NCBI GenBank assembly: GCA_963708805.1
Contig: CAVPUA010000001.1
Span: forward strand, 62,001 to 126,000
Direction: 5' to 3'
DNA length: 64,000 bases
DNA from: CAVPUA01 sp963708805
GTDB taxonomy: Bacteria > Actinomycetota > Actinomycetes > Mycobacteriales > Jatrophihabitantaceae
Below the pieces are notes generated by a model, which was not told where the DNA came from, searched no databases, and worked only from the letters and a program-made list of their open reading frames with translations. The translations under genes and the position numbers were made by a program. Of this stretch, positions 1 through 8,725 are shown piece after piece; the stretch's first letter is position 1; every line of letters begins with the position of its first letter.

Positions 1-2171
1 GCGACATCCGAGTCACCGGGGTTGCTGACCGTCAGCGTCGAGGTCGCGGTCTTGCCGGCCGCGATCGAACCGAACGCGACGCTGGTGCTGCTGTAGGTGA
101 GCTTGCCGGGCAGGAACGACCCACCGGGCGCGAAGATGCCGTCGAACTGCAGCGTCCCGCCACCGGTCTTGGTCAGGGTGATGGTGTGACTGCCCGGAGC
201 CAGCCCGAACGTCACGTACACGTTCTGCTGCGCCGCGGCGCCGTGCCTCCCGCTGGCGGCGCGAAGCTGATCGCGGTCGGGGCGCTGCCGTCGATCGACA
301 CGTTCGCCGTCGCCCCGCCGGAGACGGTCGGCGCGACGATCGCGATCGAGTCACCGCTGTAGGTGAGCGACACCGAGGCGCCGTTGGTGCTGGTGGTGCG
401 CAACGTGCCGGCGTAGGCGTTGGTGTCCGACGTCGTGCTCCACGTGCCGGTGTACTTCAGCAGCGGATCCGGTCGTCGATCAGACTGCCGGTGCTGGGTC
501 GAGTTGCCGAACGGGTCGGTGACGATCAATCGATAGACCGGGGTCGATCCGGTGACGAGACCGGTGGCCTTCCACGTCATGGTCGGCAGCGTCCAGAAGC
601 GGCTGTCGGCGGTGGTCTGGTAGACGGGCGAGGACGAGTTGTTGCGGTAGAGGCTGTAGGTCAGCACCGCGTTGTCCGGGTCCCAGGTCGCGGGCCACGT
701 CACGGTCTGGCTGCCGTCGGCGGCGACCGCCGTCGTGGTGACCGGGTAGGGCGTCGTGTACGGCTGCGGAGCGACCAGGTTCGGCGCGATCGACTTGACC
801 GCGAAGCGGACGAGGCCCTGCTGGGCGGTGCCGTTCACCGAGGGGAACTCGCCGCCGAGCACGACGTAGTTGCTGTTGCCGGTGACCGACCACGCGGCCT
901 GGTCCTCGCCGGTGTACGAACCGGCGGCCAGGGTCGGGTACCAGTCGAGCTGGGTCGAGTCGGGCTGGCCCTGGAAGCTGGCGTAGCCGAAGCGTCGGCG
1001 CCCCGTTCGGTGCCGGTCGGCGTAGGTCGTCTCGGCGAGGGCGCGGTGGTAGGTCCAGCCATCCGGGTCGGATTGCGGCGCGGTCTGCGGGAAGCCGCCG
1101 ATCGACGGTGCAGTCGTGCGCATGGCCGACGCTGTAGAGCACCTGGCCGACGGGGAAGACCGAGTAGGTGTCACCGTGGCAGTCGTTGAGCCAGACGATG
1201 TTTCCGTTGACGGGCGAGATCGCCGCGCGGCCCTCGAAGTTCCGCGGTGCCGAAGTCGAAGCCGCCCAGATAGATGTTGGTGCCGTCGGTCGTCAGGCTG
1301 GTGATCGACGCGCTGACCGCCGTGTCACGGATCGGATAGCTGCTGCTGGAGCTGGCCCACGGGCAGCACCGCCCCGGTCGTGGCATCGAGAGCGCCCGAG
1401 CCCGTACATGGTGGTGCCGGTCAGCGAGGTGAACTCGCCGCCGACGACCACCTTCGAGCCGTCCGGCGTGAGGACCATCGCGTTGACGGCCGCGTTCGCG
1501 GTCGGCGCCCAGGTGGTGGTCGCGCCGGCCGAGGTGAACGCGGCGAGCTTGGTACGAGCGACGCCGTTGGCGTTGCTGAACGCGCCGCCGACGTAGACGG
1601 TCGAGTTGGTGGCGGCAAGCGCGTAGACACCGGCGTCGACGCCGGCCGAGAAGCGAGCTGATCAGAGCGCCGGTGGCGGTGTCGAACGCGGCGATGCGGT
1701 TGTGGGCCTGCGCCGTCGACGGTCGTGAAGTTGCCCCCGACGTAGATGCGGCTGCCGTCAGGGGAGGCGACGATCGTCTTGCCCAGCGCGTTGAGCGAGT
1801 GGTTGAACGAGGTGATCAGATTGCCGGTGGTGATGTCGTAGGCGAGCAGGTTGGCGCGCGGGGTCTCGTTGCGTCCCGGCGGGCGAACCGGCCGGACGGG
1901 CCGAGGTGAACTCGCCGGTGACATAGACGGTGTTGCCCACGACGACCTGGGCCCAGACGACGCCGTTGATCTGCACCGTGGGCAGCGGATCGGCTGACAC
2001 GGTTGCGGGCGTCCCGGCCGGTGGGACGGTGTCGGCGTGGGCCCTGGTCGCCGTCAGCACCGGCACGAGCAACGTGGCCGCGGCCAGCGCCGCCGCCGTG
2101 ACGATCGTCTTGATCGTGCGGCTCGAGCGCCGCCCGTCCGCCGCGCGCGCAGCGTTGAACCATCTCGACAT
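1..2171 (-). CDS. Large secreted beta-propeller/Fn3/Ig-like protein, C-terminus off window, frame-broken
   Basis: The gene starts at 2171 with MSRWFNAARA, followed by a signal peptide with a hydrophobic core and an AHA cleavage region, so the product is exported. A GGGGGAC Shine-Dalgarno lies just upstream. After the signal come repeats of the form YVTGEFTS, IYVGGNFTTV, VVVGGEFTSL and VVLGGEFPSV, the look of delta-60-type beta-propeller blades. A fibronectin-III-like stretch follows near 560-720 and a carbohydrate-binding-like beta domain near 290-450. The last visible part (1-230) reads LTYSSTSVAFGSIAAGKTAT, an anchor or ASH-type Ig-like domain, and runs off the edge. The reading frame changes at least five times (near 1860, 1640, 1360, 1180 and 220), each time picking up the expected continuation. 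I infer one gene with sequence errors, probably a cell-surface binding protein. No catalytic motif is visible. Confidence 0.7.
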
Positions 2172-2294
2172 CTGTAGTCCCCCGACTAGAGGCTGAAAGT
2201 GCCTTCAGCTAGCGGGGACTTTACCTGAAGCCGGGCGGGTTCGGGACGCGAGAATGAATATGAGACCCAGCCATACGTCCGAAAAGAAGGAAGC

Positions 2295-2344
2295 GATCTT
2301 GTCGCGCGTCGAGCGGAAGCTCGCTCCGCCAACCGACCAAGATC
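2295..2344 (-). terminator. Weak inverted repeat after the DUF4235 gene
   Basis: GATCTTG (2295-2301) is repeated inverted as CAAGATC (2338-2344), with a second short stem (GAGCG/CGCTC) inside. It lies just beyond the stop of the minus-strand DUF4235 gene and before the start of the secreted-protein gene, where a terminator would be expected. There is no clear T-tract. Confidence 0.25.
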
Positions 2345-2347
2345 AAG

Positions 2348-2680
2348 TCAGGTGGCGATCGACACCCGTTTCGCGTCGTCGGCCGGAGCCTTCTTGTCGA
2401 CCTTCGGCGCGGGCGGCTCACTGCCGGTGAGGCCGCGATAGAGCGTCGACGCCCCCTTGGTGCGGATCAACTCACCGACCGCCACGCCTGCGGCCGACAG
2501 CGCGGCGTAACCGAGCGCATCACCCCACGTGACGTCGGGATCGGTCGGCTTGCGCGGCGGATCCCCCGGCCGGGCGGCGAGCCACAGCTTCTCGATGCCC
2601 TTACGCACGGCGATCCCGACCGGAATGCCGACTGCGATGCTGACCAGCTTGAAGACGAGCTTGCCGCCTGGGTTTGCCAT
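2348..2680 (-). CDS. DUF4235 family protein
   Basis: This is an intact 110-residue reading frame. The N-terminal half (about 5-35, KLVFKLVSIAVGIPVGIAVR) is hydrophobic with a glycine pattern, and a second hydrophobic helix lies around 52-70. The sequence matches my memory of the DUF4235 family, small membrane-associated proteins of actinobacteria with no known function. The C-terminal tail is charged and rich in Lys, Asp and Ala. It is transcribed away from the uracil-DNA glycosylase gene, with only about 30 bases between the two starts, so the two share a divergent promoter region. No function can be assigned. Confidence 0.75.
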   Translation of the reverse strand: MANPGGKLVFKLVSIAVGIPVGIAVRKGIEKLWLAARPGDPPRKPTDPDVTWGDALGYAALSAAGVAVGELIRTKGASTLYRGLTGSEPPAPKVDKKAPADDAKRVSIAT

Positions 2681-2711
2681 GGCTCTCTTATACCCGTGTC
2701 AGGCTTGGTCC

Positions 2712-3497
2712 ATGTCCGAACCGTCGATGTCCGCGTGGCGAGCCTTCGACCCGGCCACCGCCTCGACGCCGGTAGCGGGAAGCGCCGCCCAGGTCGTCGC
2801 GCTGGCCCGACGGGCGGGGGCCATCGCCGAGGTCGACGCCGAGGTGTCGGTCTGCCGAGCGTGCCCCCGGCTCGTCGAGTGGCGGGAGCGGGTCGCGGTC
2901 GAGCGAGCGGCGCAGCTACGCCGAGCACGAGTACTGGGGGCGTCCGGTTCCCGGCTTCGGAGCCGTCGCGCCGCGCATCGCCGTCGTCGGGCTGGCTCCC
3001 GCGGCCCACGGCGGCAACCGCACCGGGCGGATGTTCACCGGCGACCGTTCCGGCGACTGGCTCTACGCGGCGCTCTATCGCTGCGGACTGGCCAACCAGC
3101 CGACCTCGGTGTCGGCCGACGACGGGCTCGAGCTCTACGGCGTCCGCATCGTGGCCGCGGTTCGCTGCGCGCCTCCCGCGAACAAGCCGACGACCGAGGA
3201 GCGCGACACCTGCCGTCCGTGGCTGTCCCGAGAACTCGAGCTGTGCTGGCCGAGCGTGCGTGCCGTCGTCGTGCTGGGCGGCTTCGGGTGGGCCGCGCTG
3301 TGGCCGGCGCTGCGCCGCTGCCGGCGTCGAGCTGCCCGCGGCCCATCCCGGCGTTCGGTCACGGCGTCGAAGTCGCCCTGCCCGGTGGCCCGACGGTGAT
3401 CGGGTGCTACCACGTCAGCCAGCAGAACACCTTCACCGGACGGCTGACCGAGCCGATGCTCGACGCGGTGTTCACCCGGGCCGCCGAGTTGGCCTGA
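2712..3497 (+). CDS. udgB: Type 5 uracil-DNA glycosylase (UDGb)
   Basis: The product removes uracil (and in this family also hypoxanthine and related bases) from DNA as the first step of base-excision repair. Start ATG at 2712 (MSEPSMSAWRAFD) is the only good start in frame. The family motif GLAPAAHGGNRTGRMFTGD is clear, as is the C-terminal CYHVSQQNTFTGRLT loop. Cysteines in CRACPRL, RCAPPANKPT and further on fit the four-Cys iron-sulfur cluster of UDGb. The total of about 260 residues is normal for the family. The frame shifts near 2908 and again near 3322; in each case removing one base (an extra G, then an extra C) restores the expected protein. I therefore treat it as functional with sequence errors. 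Confidence 0.88.
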   Translation: MSEPSMSAWRAFDPATASTPVAGSAAQVVALARRAGAIAEVDAEVSVCRACPRLVEWRERVAVERAAQLRRARVLGASGSRLRSRRAAHRRRRAGSRGPRRQPHRADVHRRPFRRLALRGALSLRTGQPADLGVGRRRARALRRPHRGRGSLRASREQADDRGARHLPSVAVPRTRAVLAERACRRRAGRLRVGRAVAGAAPLPASSCPRPIPAFGHGVEVALPGGPTVIGCYHVSQQNTFTGRLTEPMLDAVFTRAAELA

Positions 3498-3530
3498 CAC
3501 GCGCGCCGCGATTGTCGATAGCGTCAGGGG

Positions 3531-4871
3531 ATGAGTACCTTGCAGAGCCCGGTCCGGATCGTCATCGTCGGCGGCGGCTACGTCGGCATGTACACCGCCC
3601 TCGGGCTGCAGAAGAAGCTGTCGCGGGGTCGGGCCGAGATCACGATCATCGATCCGCAGGCCAACATGACCTATCAGCCGTTCCTGCCCGAGGCGGCCGC
3701 CGGCAGCGTCGAGCCGCGACATGTCGTCGTGCCCGCTGCGGCGCGTGCTCAAGCACTGCCGGGTGATCACCGCGGCCGTGTCGGGCATCTCGCACGCCGA
3801 CCGGACCGTCAGCGTCAAGCCGGCCGAGGGCGAGGGCTACGACCTCGTCTACGACCTGCTCGTCGTCTGCCCCGGCTCGGTGTCGCGCCTGCTGCCGATC
3901 CCCGGGCTGGCCGAGCAGGGCATCGGGTTCAAGACGATCGGCGAGGCGATCTACCTGCGCAACCACGTGCTGGCCCGGCTCGACCTGGCGAGCTCGACCA
4001 ACGACCCGGTCCTGCGTACGCGCGCGCTGTCGTTCATGTTCGTCGGCGGTGGCTACGCCGGTGTCGAGGCGATGGCCGAGCTCGAGGACATGGCGCGCTA
4101 CGCGACCCGTTACTACGACACGATCGAGCCGTCGGACATGCGCTGGGTGCTGGTCGAGGCGGCCGACCGGATCATGCCCGAGGTGTCGGTGTCGCTCGGG
4201 TCGTACACCGTCGACCGGCTCGTCGAGCGCAAGATCGACGTGCGGCTGAGCACGATGGTCGAAGTCGGTCGAGGGCGGGCACGTCGTGTTGTCCGACGGC
4301 ACCGAGTTCGATTCCGAGACCGTCGTCTGGACGGCGGGCGTGAAGGCCAACCCGATGCTCGCCGACACCGACTTCGAACTGGACGAGAAGGGCCGGCTGC
4401 CCTGCAACGCCAACCTGACCGTCCGCGGGGTGACCGGTGTCTTCGCGGCCGGCGACTGCGCGGCGGTACCCGACCTGTCGAAGGCCGACCCGGACGCGCT
4501 GACCGGGCCGTCCGCGCAGCACGCGGTGCGCCAGGCCAAGGTGCTGGCCCGCAACGTGATCGCGACCGTCAAGGGCGCGGAGCTGAAGGACTACAAGCAC
4601 AAGTACGTGGGGTCGGTCGCCTCGCTCGGGCTCTACCGCGGGGTGGCCGAGCTGTACGGCGTGAAGGTGCGAGGCATCCTCGGCCTGGTTCATCCACCGC
4701 ACCTACCACGTGTCGCGCATGCCCACCTTCAACCGCAAGGTGCGTGTGGTCGCCGACTGGACGGCCGCGCTCTTCTTCCGGCGCGAGGTCGTCTCGCTCG
4801 GTCAGCTGCAGGAGCCCAAGAGCGAGTTCCAGCAGGCGGCGGGGGAGCGGAAGCTGCCCGACGTGTCGTAA
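3531..4871 (+). CDS. ndh: Type II NADH dehydrogenase / FAD-dependent oxidoreductase
   Basis: This is a single-subunit, non-proton-pumping NADH:quinone oxidoreductase of the membrane face, feeding electrons into the respiratory chain. The N-terminal FAD-binding Rossmann motif is VIVGGGYVGMYTALG, the second dinucleotide fold is FVGGGYAGVEAMAE, and the FAD ring motif is AAGDCAAVPD near the C-terminal third. Total length is about 445 residues, normal for NDH-2. The C-terminal segment after WFIHRTYHVSRMPTFNRKVR is the amphipathic, membrane-attaching part. The frame breaks three times (near 3733, 4268 and 4685). Removing one base at each site (C, G, C) gives a continuous protein, so these look like sequence errors. 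It starts 33 bases after udgB, on the same strand. Confidence 0.85.
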
Positions 4872-4936
4872 CCGGGCCGACGCTCATGTCCAGGCGTCGC
4901 TGATGACGACGGCTCGACATGAGCGTCGCGCCGCGC

Positions 4937-5012
4937 TGGTACCCCCGGTCGGACTCGAACCGACACTAGGACCCTTTTAAGAGGTCTGCCTCTGCCATTG
5001 GGCTACGGGGGT
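4937..5012 (-). tRNA. tRNA with UAA anticodon, class I variable loop
   Basis: Read on the minus strand this folds as a complete cloverleaf. The acceptor stem is ACCCCCG/CGGGGGT, with discriminator A and an encoded CCA. The short D stem is GCC/GGC, the anticodon stem GACCT/GGGTC, and the T arm GTCGG-TTCGAGT-CCGAC. The seven-base anticodon loop CTTAAAA places UAA at positions 34-36, which would read the leucine codon UUA. The variable region is only five bases (CTAGT), whereas bacterial tRNA-Leu normally has a long variable arm. Its identity as a leucine tRNA is therefore doubtful. Confidence 0.85.
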
Positions 5013-5060
5013 CAGCGCTACGGGGGTCAGCGCTACGGGGGTCAGCGCTACGGCGGGTCA
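5000..5060. repeat. Four tandem 15-bp units copying the tRNA 5' end
   Basis: The unit GCGCTACGGGGGTCA occurs at about 5000-5014 (inside the tRNA 5' end), 5015-5029, 5030-5044 and, with one added base, 5045-5060. On the tRNA strand each copy carries the first eleven bases of the tRNA (ACCCCCGTAGC). The last copy overlaps the stop codon of the DUF5302 gene. Confidence 0.9.
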
Positions 5061-5246
5061 GCCGCCGCTCTTGCGGCGGAAGGTGCGCTTGCCGCCGGCC
5101 GCGCCGTGCTCGCCGTGGATCTTCGAACCGTCGCGCTCGCCCGCCTCGGCGGCCCGGTCGGCCTGATGCCCGCGCTTGCGTTCGAGGGCCGCGCGGAACT
5201 TGTCCTTTACGTCATCGGGTATGTCGTCGGGCTGCTGCTCGCTCAT
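5058..5246 (-). CDS. DUF5302 small hydrophilic protein
   Basis: This is an intact 62-residue frame beginning MSEQQPDDIPDDVKDKFRAAL. It is highly charged, without signal or membrane segment. The DDVKDKFRAALERK core followed by a Gly/Lys/Arg-rich tail (GGKRTFRRKSGG) is what I recall of DUF5302, a short actinobacterial family of unknown role. The basic tail could bind nucleic acid, but nothing here shows it. The gene lies just upstream of the tRNA on the same strand; its stop codon falls in the tandem repeat. Confidence 0.75.
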   Translation of the reverse strand: MSEQQPDDIPDDVKDKFRAALERKRGHQADRAAEAGERDGSKIHGEHGAAGGKRTFRRKSGG

Positions 5247-5359
5247 GCCGCGACTCTATCGCCGGCCGGCGGCGGGGAACTTCGCTGCCCGCAATCGCGT
5301 TCATGTCGTGTAAGAGTTAGTCCGCACGAGCAGAGCAGTAGCCGTAGGAGGCGACCCCA

Positions 5360-6199
5360 GTGGCCGGCAATCCCGCACTCAGCAAGTGGCAGTCGACCGT
5401 GATGTCCCCAGCGCGCCCGACCCCACCCGTGGCCGACGTCGAAGAGATGTACAACCGGCCGGCGTATGGCGGTCCGACCTTCCCGCCGACCAACGTCCCC
5501 GGTTACGGCGGCGGCGGATCGGGCGGTGGCTCCCCGAGCCGGTACATGACCTTGGACGACGTCGTCGTCCGCTTCGCCGCGATGCTGGGCGTGCTGTTCG
5601 CGGCCGGCGCGGTCGCCTGGGTGGTCGTCCCGCAGAACCACATCCTGCCGGTGCTGCTCATCGGCGCGCTCGGTGGCATCGGGCTGGGGCTGTTCATCTC
5701 GTTCACGATGCGGGCCAACGCGGCGACGTGCCTGATCTACGCGGCCTGCGAGGGGCTGCTCCTCGGTGCGATCAGTCATGCCTTCAACGACCGGTATTCC
5801 GGCATCGTCGTCCAGGCGCTGGCCGGCACAGTGATGGTGGCCGCCGGGACGCTCATCGTCTATCGGGTCGGCGCCATCCGCGTCACGCCCCGCTTCTATC
5901 GCGTGGTGTTCGCCGCGACCATCGGCGTCTTCGGTCTGATGATCATCAACCTGGTCGCGTACCTCTTCACGCCGGACGGTCTGGGACTGCGGTCCGGTGG
6001 GCCCCTGGCGATCGTGTTCAGCCTGGTGTGCATCGGCATCGCCGCGATGAACCTGGTGATCGACTTCGACGTCATCGAGCAGGGCATCAAGCACGGCGCC
6101 GACGAGAAGTTCGCGTGGTACGCCTCGTTCAGCCTGACCGTCACGCTCGTCTGGCTGTACCTCGAGATCCTGCGGCTGCTCGGCTACCTGCGCAACTAG
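5360..6199 (+). CDS. Bax inhibitor-1/YccA family membrane protein
   Basis: The product is 279 residues, intact, starting with GTG at 5360 after a good GTAGGAGG Shine-Dalgarno. The first 55 residues are a polar, Pro/Gly/Tyr-rich cytoplasmic tail (PGYGGGGSGGGSPSRYMTLDD). Seven hydrophobic segments follow, ending with WYASFSLTVTLVWLYLEILR. The EKFAWYASFSLTVTLVWLYLEILRLL-type ending is characteristic of the BI-1/YccA family in actinobacteria. Members of this family are integral membrane proteins, some with pH-gated calcium leak activity; the role in actinobacteria is not established. The gene stands alone and ends at a strong hairpin terminator, so it is probably monocistronic. Confidence 0.88.
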   Translation: MAGNPALSKWQSTVMSPARPTPPVADVEEMYNRPAYGGPTFPPTNVPGYGGGGSGGGSPSRYMTLDDVVVRFAAMLGVLFAAGAVAWVVVPQNHILPVLLIGALGGIGLGLFISFTMRANAATCLIYAACEGLLLGAISHAFNDRYSGIVVQALAGTVMVAAGTLIVYRVGAIRVTPRFYRVVFAATIGVFGLMIINLVAYLFTPDGLGLRSGGPLAIVFSLVCIGIAAMNLVIDFDVIEQGIKHGADEKFAWYASFSLTVTLVWLYLEILRLLGYLRN

Positions 6200-6212
6200 T
6201 CGCACCAGCCAG

Positions 6213-6248
6213 AAACGGCCCGGGTCTGCGTCCAGACCCGGGCCGTTT
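6213..6248 (+). terminator. Strong intrinsic terminator after the BI-1 gene
   Basis: AAACGGCCCGGGTCTG (6213-6228), loop CGTC, and the perfect inverse CAGACCCGGGCCGTTT (6233-6248) make a 16-bp stem ending in TTT, 13 bases after the stop codon. Its symmetry means it can also act on the opposite strand, where the thiolase gene ends. Confidence 0.88.
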
Positions 6249-6273
6249 GCCGTCCCCGGATGACAGGTCCGTC

Positions 6274-6317
6274 TTGACCCACCCCTGCGGGGCCCAGCTC
6301 CTCCGTCAGTGGGTCAA
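6274..6317. terminator. Second inverted repeat between convergent genes
   Basis: TTGACCCAC (6274-6282) is repeated inverted as GTGGGTCAA (6309-6317), with a 26-base loop rich in C and G. It lies between the BI-1 terminator and the 3' end of the thiolase gene. It may terminate thiolase transcription, but the loop is long and the assignment is weak. Confidence 0.4.
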
Positions 6318-6393
6318 ACGACCGGATCGGCGAAAAGTTACGCGGATTTGATACACGCTGATGTCCTGCTTTATCAGCATGACGAGTGAACGG

Positions 6394-7615
6394 TTACGAC
6401 AGCCGTTCCAGGATCATCGCCATGCCCTGGCCGCCGCCGACGCACATCGTCTCGAGGCCGAACTGCGCGTCGCGTGTCTGCAGCGAGTTGATCAGCGTGC
6501 TGGTGATGCGCGCGCCGGTCATGCCGAAGGGGTGGCCGACCGCGATCGCCCCACCGTTGACGTTGAGCCGGTCGATGTCGATGCCCAGGTCGCGCTGGGA
6601 CGGGAGCACCTGGGCCGCGAACGCTTCGTTGATCTCGACCAGGTCGATGTCCCCGATGCTCATCCCGGCGTTGCCCAGCGCCCGCCGCGTGGCTTCGACC
6701 GGGCCGTAGCCCATGATCTCGGGCGAGAGCCCGCAGACGCCGGTGGCGACCACCCGGGCCAGCGGGGTGAGTCCGAGCTCGGCCGCCTTGGTGTCGCTCA
6801 TGATCACCAGCGCCGCCGCGCCGTCGTTGAGCGGGCAGCAGTTGCCGGCGGTGACTCGTCCGTCCGGGCGGAAGACGGGCTTGAGCTGGGACACCGCGTC
6901 GTAGGTCACGCCCGCGCGGGGGCCGTCGTCGGCATCGACGACGGTGCCGTCGGCCAAGGTCACCGGCGTGATGTCGCGCTGCCAGAAGCCGTTGGCCAGC
7001 GCCTGCTCGGCCAGGTTCTGCGATCGCACGCCGAAGTGGTCCATGTCCTCGCGGCTGACGTCCTTGAGCAGGGCCAGGTTCTCGGCGGTCTGCCCCATCG
7101 CGATGTAGACGTCGGGCACCGAGTCCGTCCTCGCGCGGGTCGTGCCACTCGTCGGCGCCGCTCTCGGCGACCTTGAGCGAGCGGGCCTGCGCTTCGGCGA
7201 AGGTGGGATTGCGGGTGTCGGGCCAGCCGTCCGAGCTGCCGCGGGCGAAGCTCGACACCGACTCGACGCCGGCCGAGATGAAGACGTTGCCCTCCCCGGC
7301 CTTGATCGCGTGGAACGCCATCCGCGTCGTCTGCAGTGAGGACGAGCAGTAACGATTCACGGTCGTGCCCGGCAGGAAGTCGTAGCCGAGACTGACCGCG
7401 ACCACCCGGCCGATGTTGAAGCCGCCCTCGCCGCCGGGCTGGCCGCAGCCCATCATCAGGTCGTCGATGTCGTGCGGGTCGAGTGCGGGCACCTTGCCGA
7501 GCGCCGCGCGCACCATCTGAACGGCGAGATCGTCGGGACGCATCGAGGCCAGCGAACCCTTGACGGCCCGCCCGATCGGCGAACGCGCGGTGGACACGAT
7601 CACTGCTTCGGGCAT
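6394..7615 (-). CDS. Acetyl-CoA C-acyltransferase (thiolase)
   Basis: Thiolases condense two acyl-CoA molecules or cleave beta-ketoacyl-CoA; the direction here is probably degradative. Start ATG at 7615 (MPEAVIVSTARSPIGRA) follows a GAGGAGA Shine-Dalgarno. The nucleophile loop is RYCSSSLQTTRMA, the second half has NGGAIAVGHPFGMTGAR (catalytic His), and the end has CVGGGQGMAM (second catalytic Cys). About 405 residues, full length. One frame break near 7120-7128 joins EWHDPRED to PDVYIAMGQTAEN; all catalytic motifs are present, so I treat it as a sequence error. The start is 10 bases after the stop of the SGNH hydrolase gene on the same strand, suggesting co-transcription. No CoA partner genes lie beside it. 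Confidence 0.87.
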
Positions 7616-7625
7616 AGCTGTCTCC

Positions 7626-8678
7626 TCAGCTGTTCGAGTTCTCGGTCGACGATACGGCCACCGGGCGGGCCTGCTCGGGTACGGAGGTGAACGGATCCTG
7701 CGGACGCCGGCGCCGCAGCCGGGCCCACTGGCCGCGGCGTCCGACGGCCGAGCCGTGGATCTCGGTCCCGGTGACCTCGGTCCCGGGGCGTTCGGCCGCC
7801 TGGGCCGCGACCTTGGCCACGGGGCGGGCCCGCCGGGTGGTGAACGTGCTGGCCGAGCGGGCCCTGGTGCGTAGGCCGAGCAGTTCGAGGCACGAGGGCA
7901 GCATGGCGTCGGCGGCGGCCGCGTAGCCGGTGGCCGACGGATGGAAACGGTCCTCGCTGAACATGTCGTGCCGTTGGCGAACAGCGGGCCGAGCAGGTCG
8001 CCGAGCGACACCGTGACGCCGCCCTCGGCGACGACGGCGACGGTCTGGGCGGCCGCCAGCCGTCGGGAGAGCCGGCGGGCGACCTAGCGCAGCGGTTGGG
8101 CGATCGGCTTGATGGTTCCGAGATCGGGGCAGGTGCCGACGACGACCTCGGCGCCCTTGGCGCGCAGCGCGGCCACCGCGTCCGGCAGGGCGCGCACGGA
8201 GTCGGCCGGCTTGATGCGATGGGTGACGTCGTTCGCGCCGATCATGATCACGGCCAGGTCGGGCGCGGACTCGAGCAACTCGACCTGGCTCGGCAGGCCG
8301 CTCGACTCGGAGCCGACCACGGCCACGCTCGTCACCCGGACGGGGCGGCGGGCCGACCGTCGAGATGCTGATGGCCAGCCGGGCCCCGGGTGTGTCGCGC
8401 TCGCGGTGCACGCCATAGCCGGCCGCGGTCGAATCGCCGAGGACGGCCAGCTGGATCGGCGGTCGGGTGCTGCTCACGCCCTCGGCGGCCCACGTCGTGC
8501 CGTTCAGGGCCGGGGTCGCATCCATGACGGCGCGGGGGATGCGCCGGCGAGCCAGCTTGCTCTCGCCCACGATCAGACCGTAGAAAGCCGCACCGCCCAG
8601 GGCGCCGGCCGCTCCGATTCCGCCGCCGCCCACCGCCGCCGCCGTCGCGATCTTGCGTGCCTTGCTCGCCCTGCTCAA
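7626..8678 (-). CDS. SGNH/GDSL-family lipase or esterase, frame-broken
   Basis: The gene starts with TTG at 8678 (MSRASKARKIA) five bases after AGGGGAAT. A Gly/Ala-rich hydrophobic segment (GGGGIGAAGALGGAAFYGLI) gives membrane attachment. The hydrolase motifs follow in order: LAVLGDSTAAGYGVHR (block I, nucleophile Ser), VIMIGANDVTH (block III, GxND) and DRFHPSATGYAAAAD (block V, catalytic Asp-His). The polar C-terminal tail is rich in Arg, Pro and Thr. At least three frame breaks (near 8340, 8085 and 7975) separate these blocks, but all sit in the expected order and spacing, so one enzyme of about 350 residues is inferred. The substrate is unknown; it probably hydrolyses esters at the cell envelope. 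Confidence 0.75.
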   Translation of the reverse strand: MSRASKARKIATAAAVGGGGIGAAGALGGAAFYGLIVGESKLARRRIPRAVMDATPALNGTTWAAEGVSSTRPPIQLAVLGDSTAAGYGVHRERDTPGARLAISISTVGPPPRPGDERGRGRLRVERPAEPGRVARVRARPGRDHDRRERRHPSHQAGRLRARPAGRGGRAARQGRRGRRRHLPRSRNHQADRPTAALGRPPALPTAGGRPDRRRRRRGRRHGVARRPARPAVRQRHDMFSEDRFHPSATGYAAAADAMLPSCLELLGLRTRARSASTFTTRRARPVAKVAAQAAERPGTEVTGTEIHGSAVGRRGQWARLRRRRPQDPFTSVPEQARPVAVSSTENSNS

Positions 8679-8725
8679 GATTCCCCTTCGTCAAATGTCG
8701 CTGCTTCGAGGCTAGCCTGCGACTC

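Noticed and set aside
3720..4690. Programmed ribosomal frameshifting in ndh and other broken genes
   Set aside because: The breaks lack slippery heptamers and pseudoknots, and are scattered among unrelated genes; single-base sequence errors explain them better.
4937..5060. Integrative element attachment site at the tRNA
   Set aside because: The repeats copy the 5' end, whereas att sites usually lie at the 3' end, and no integrase or distant direct repeat was found.
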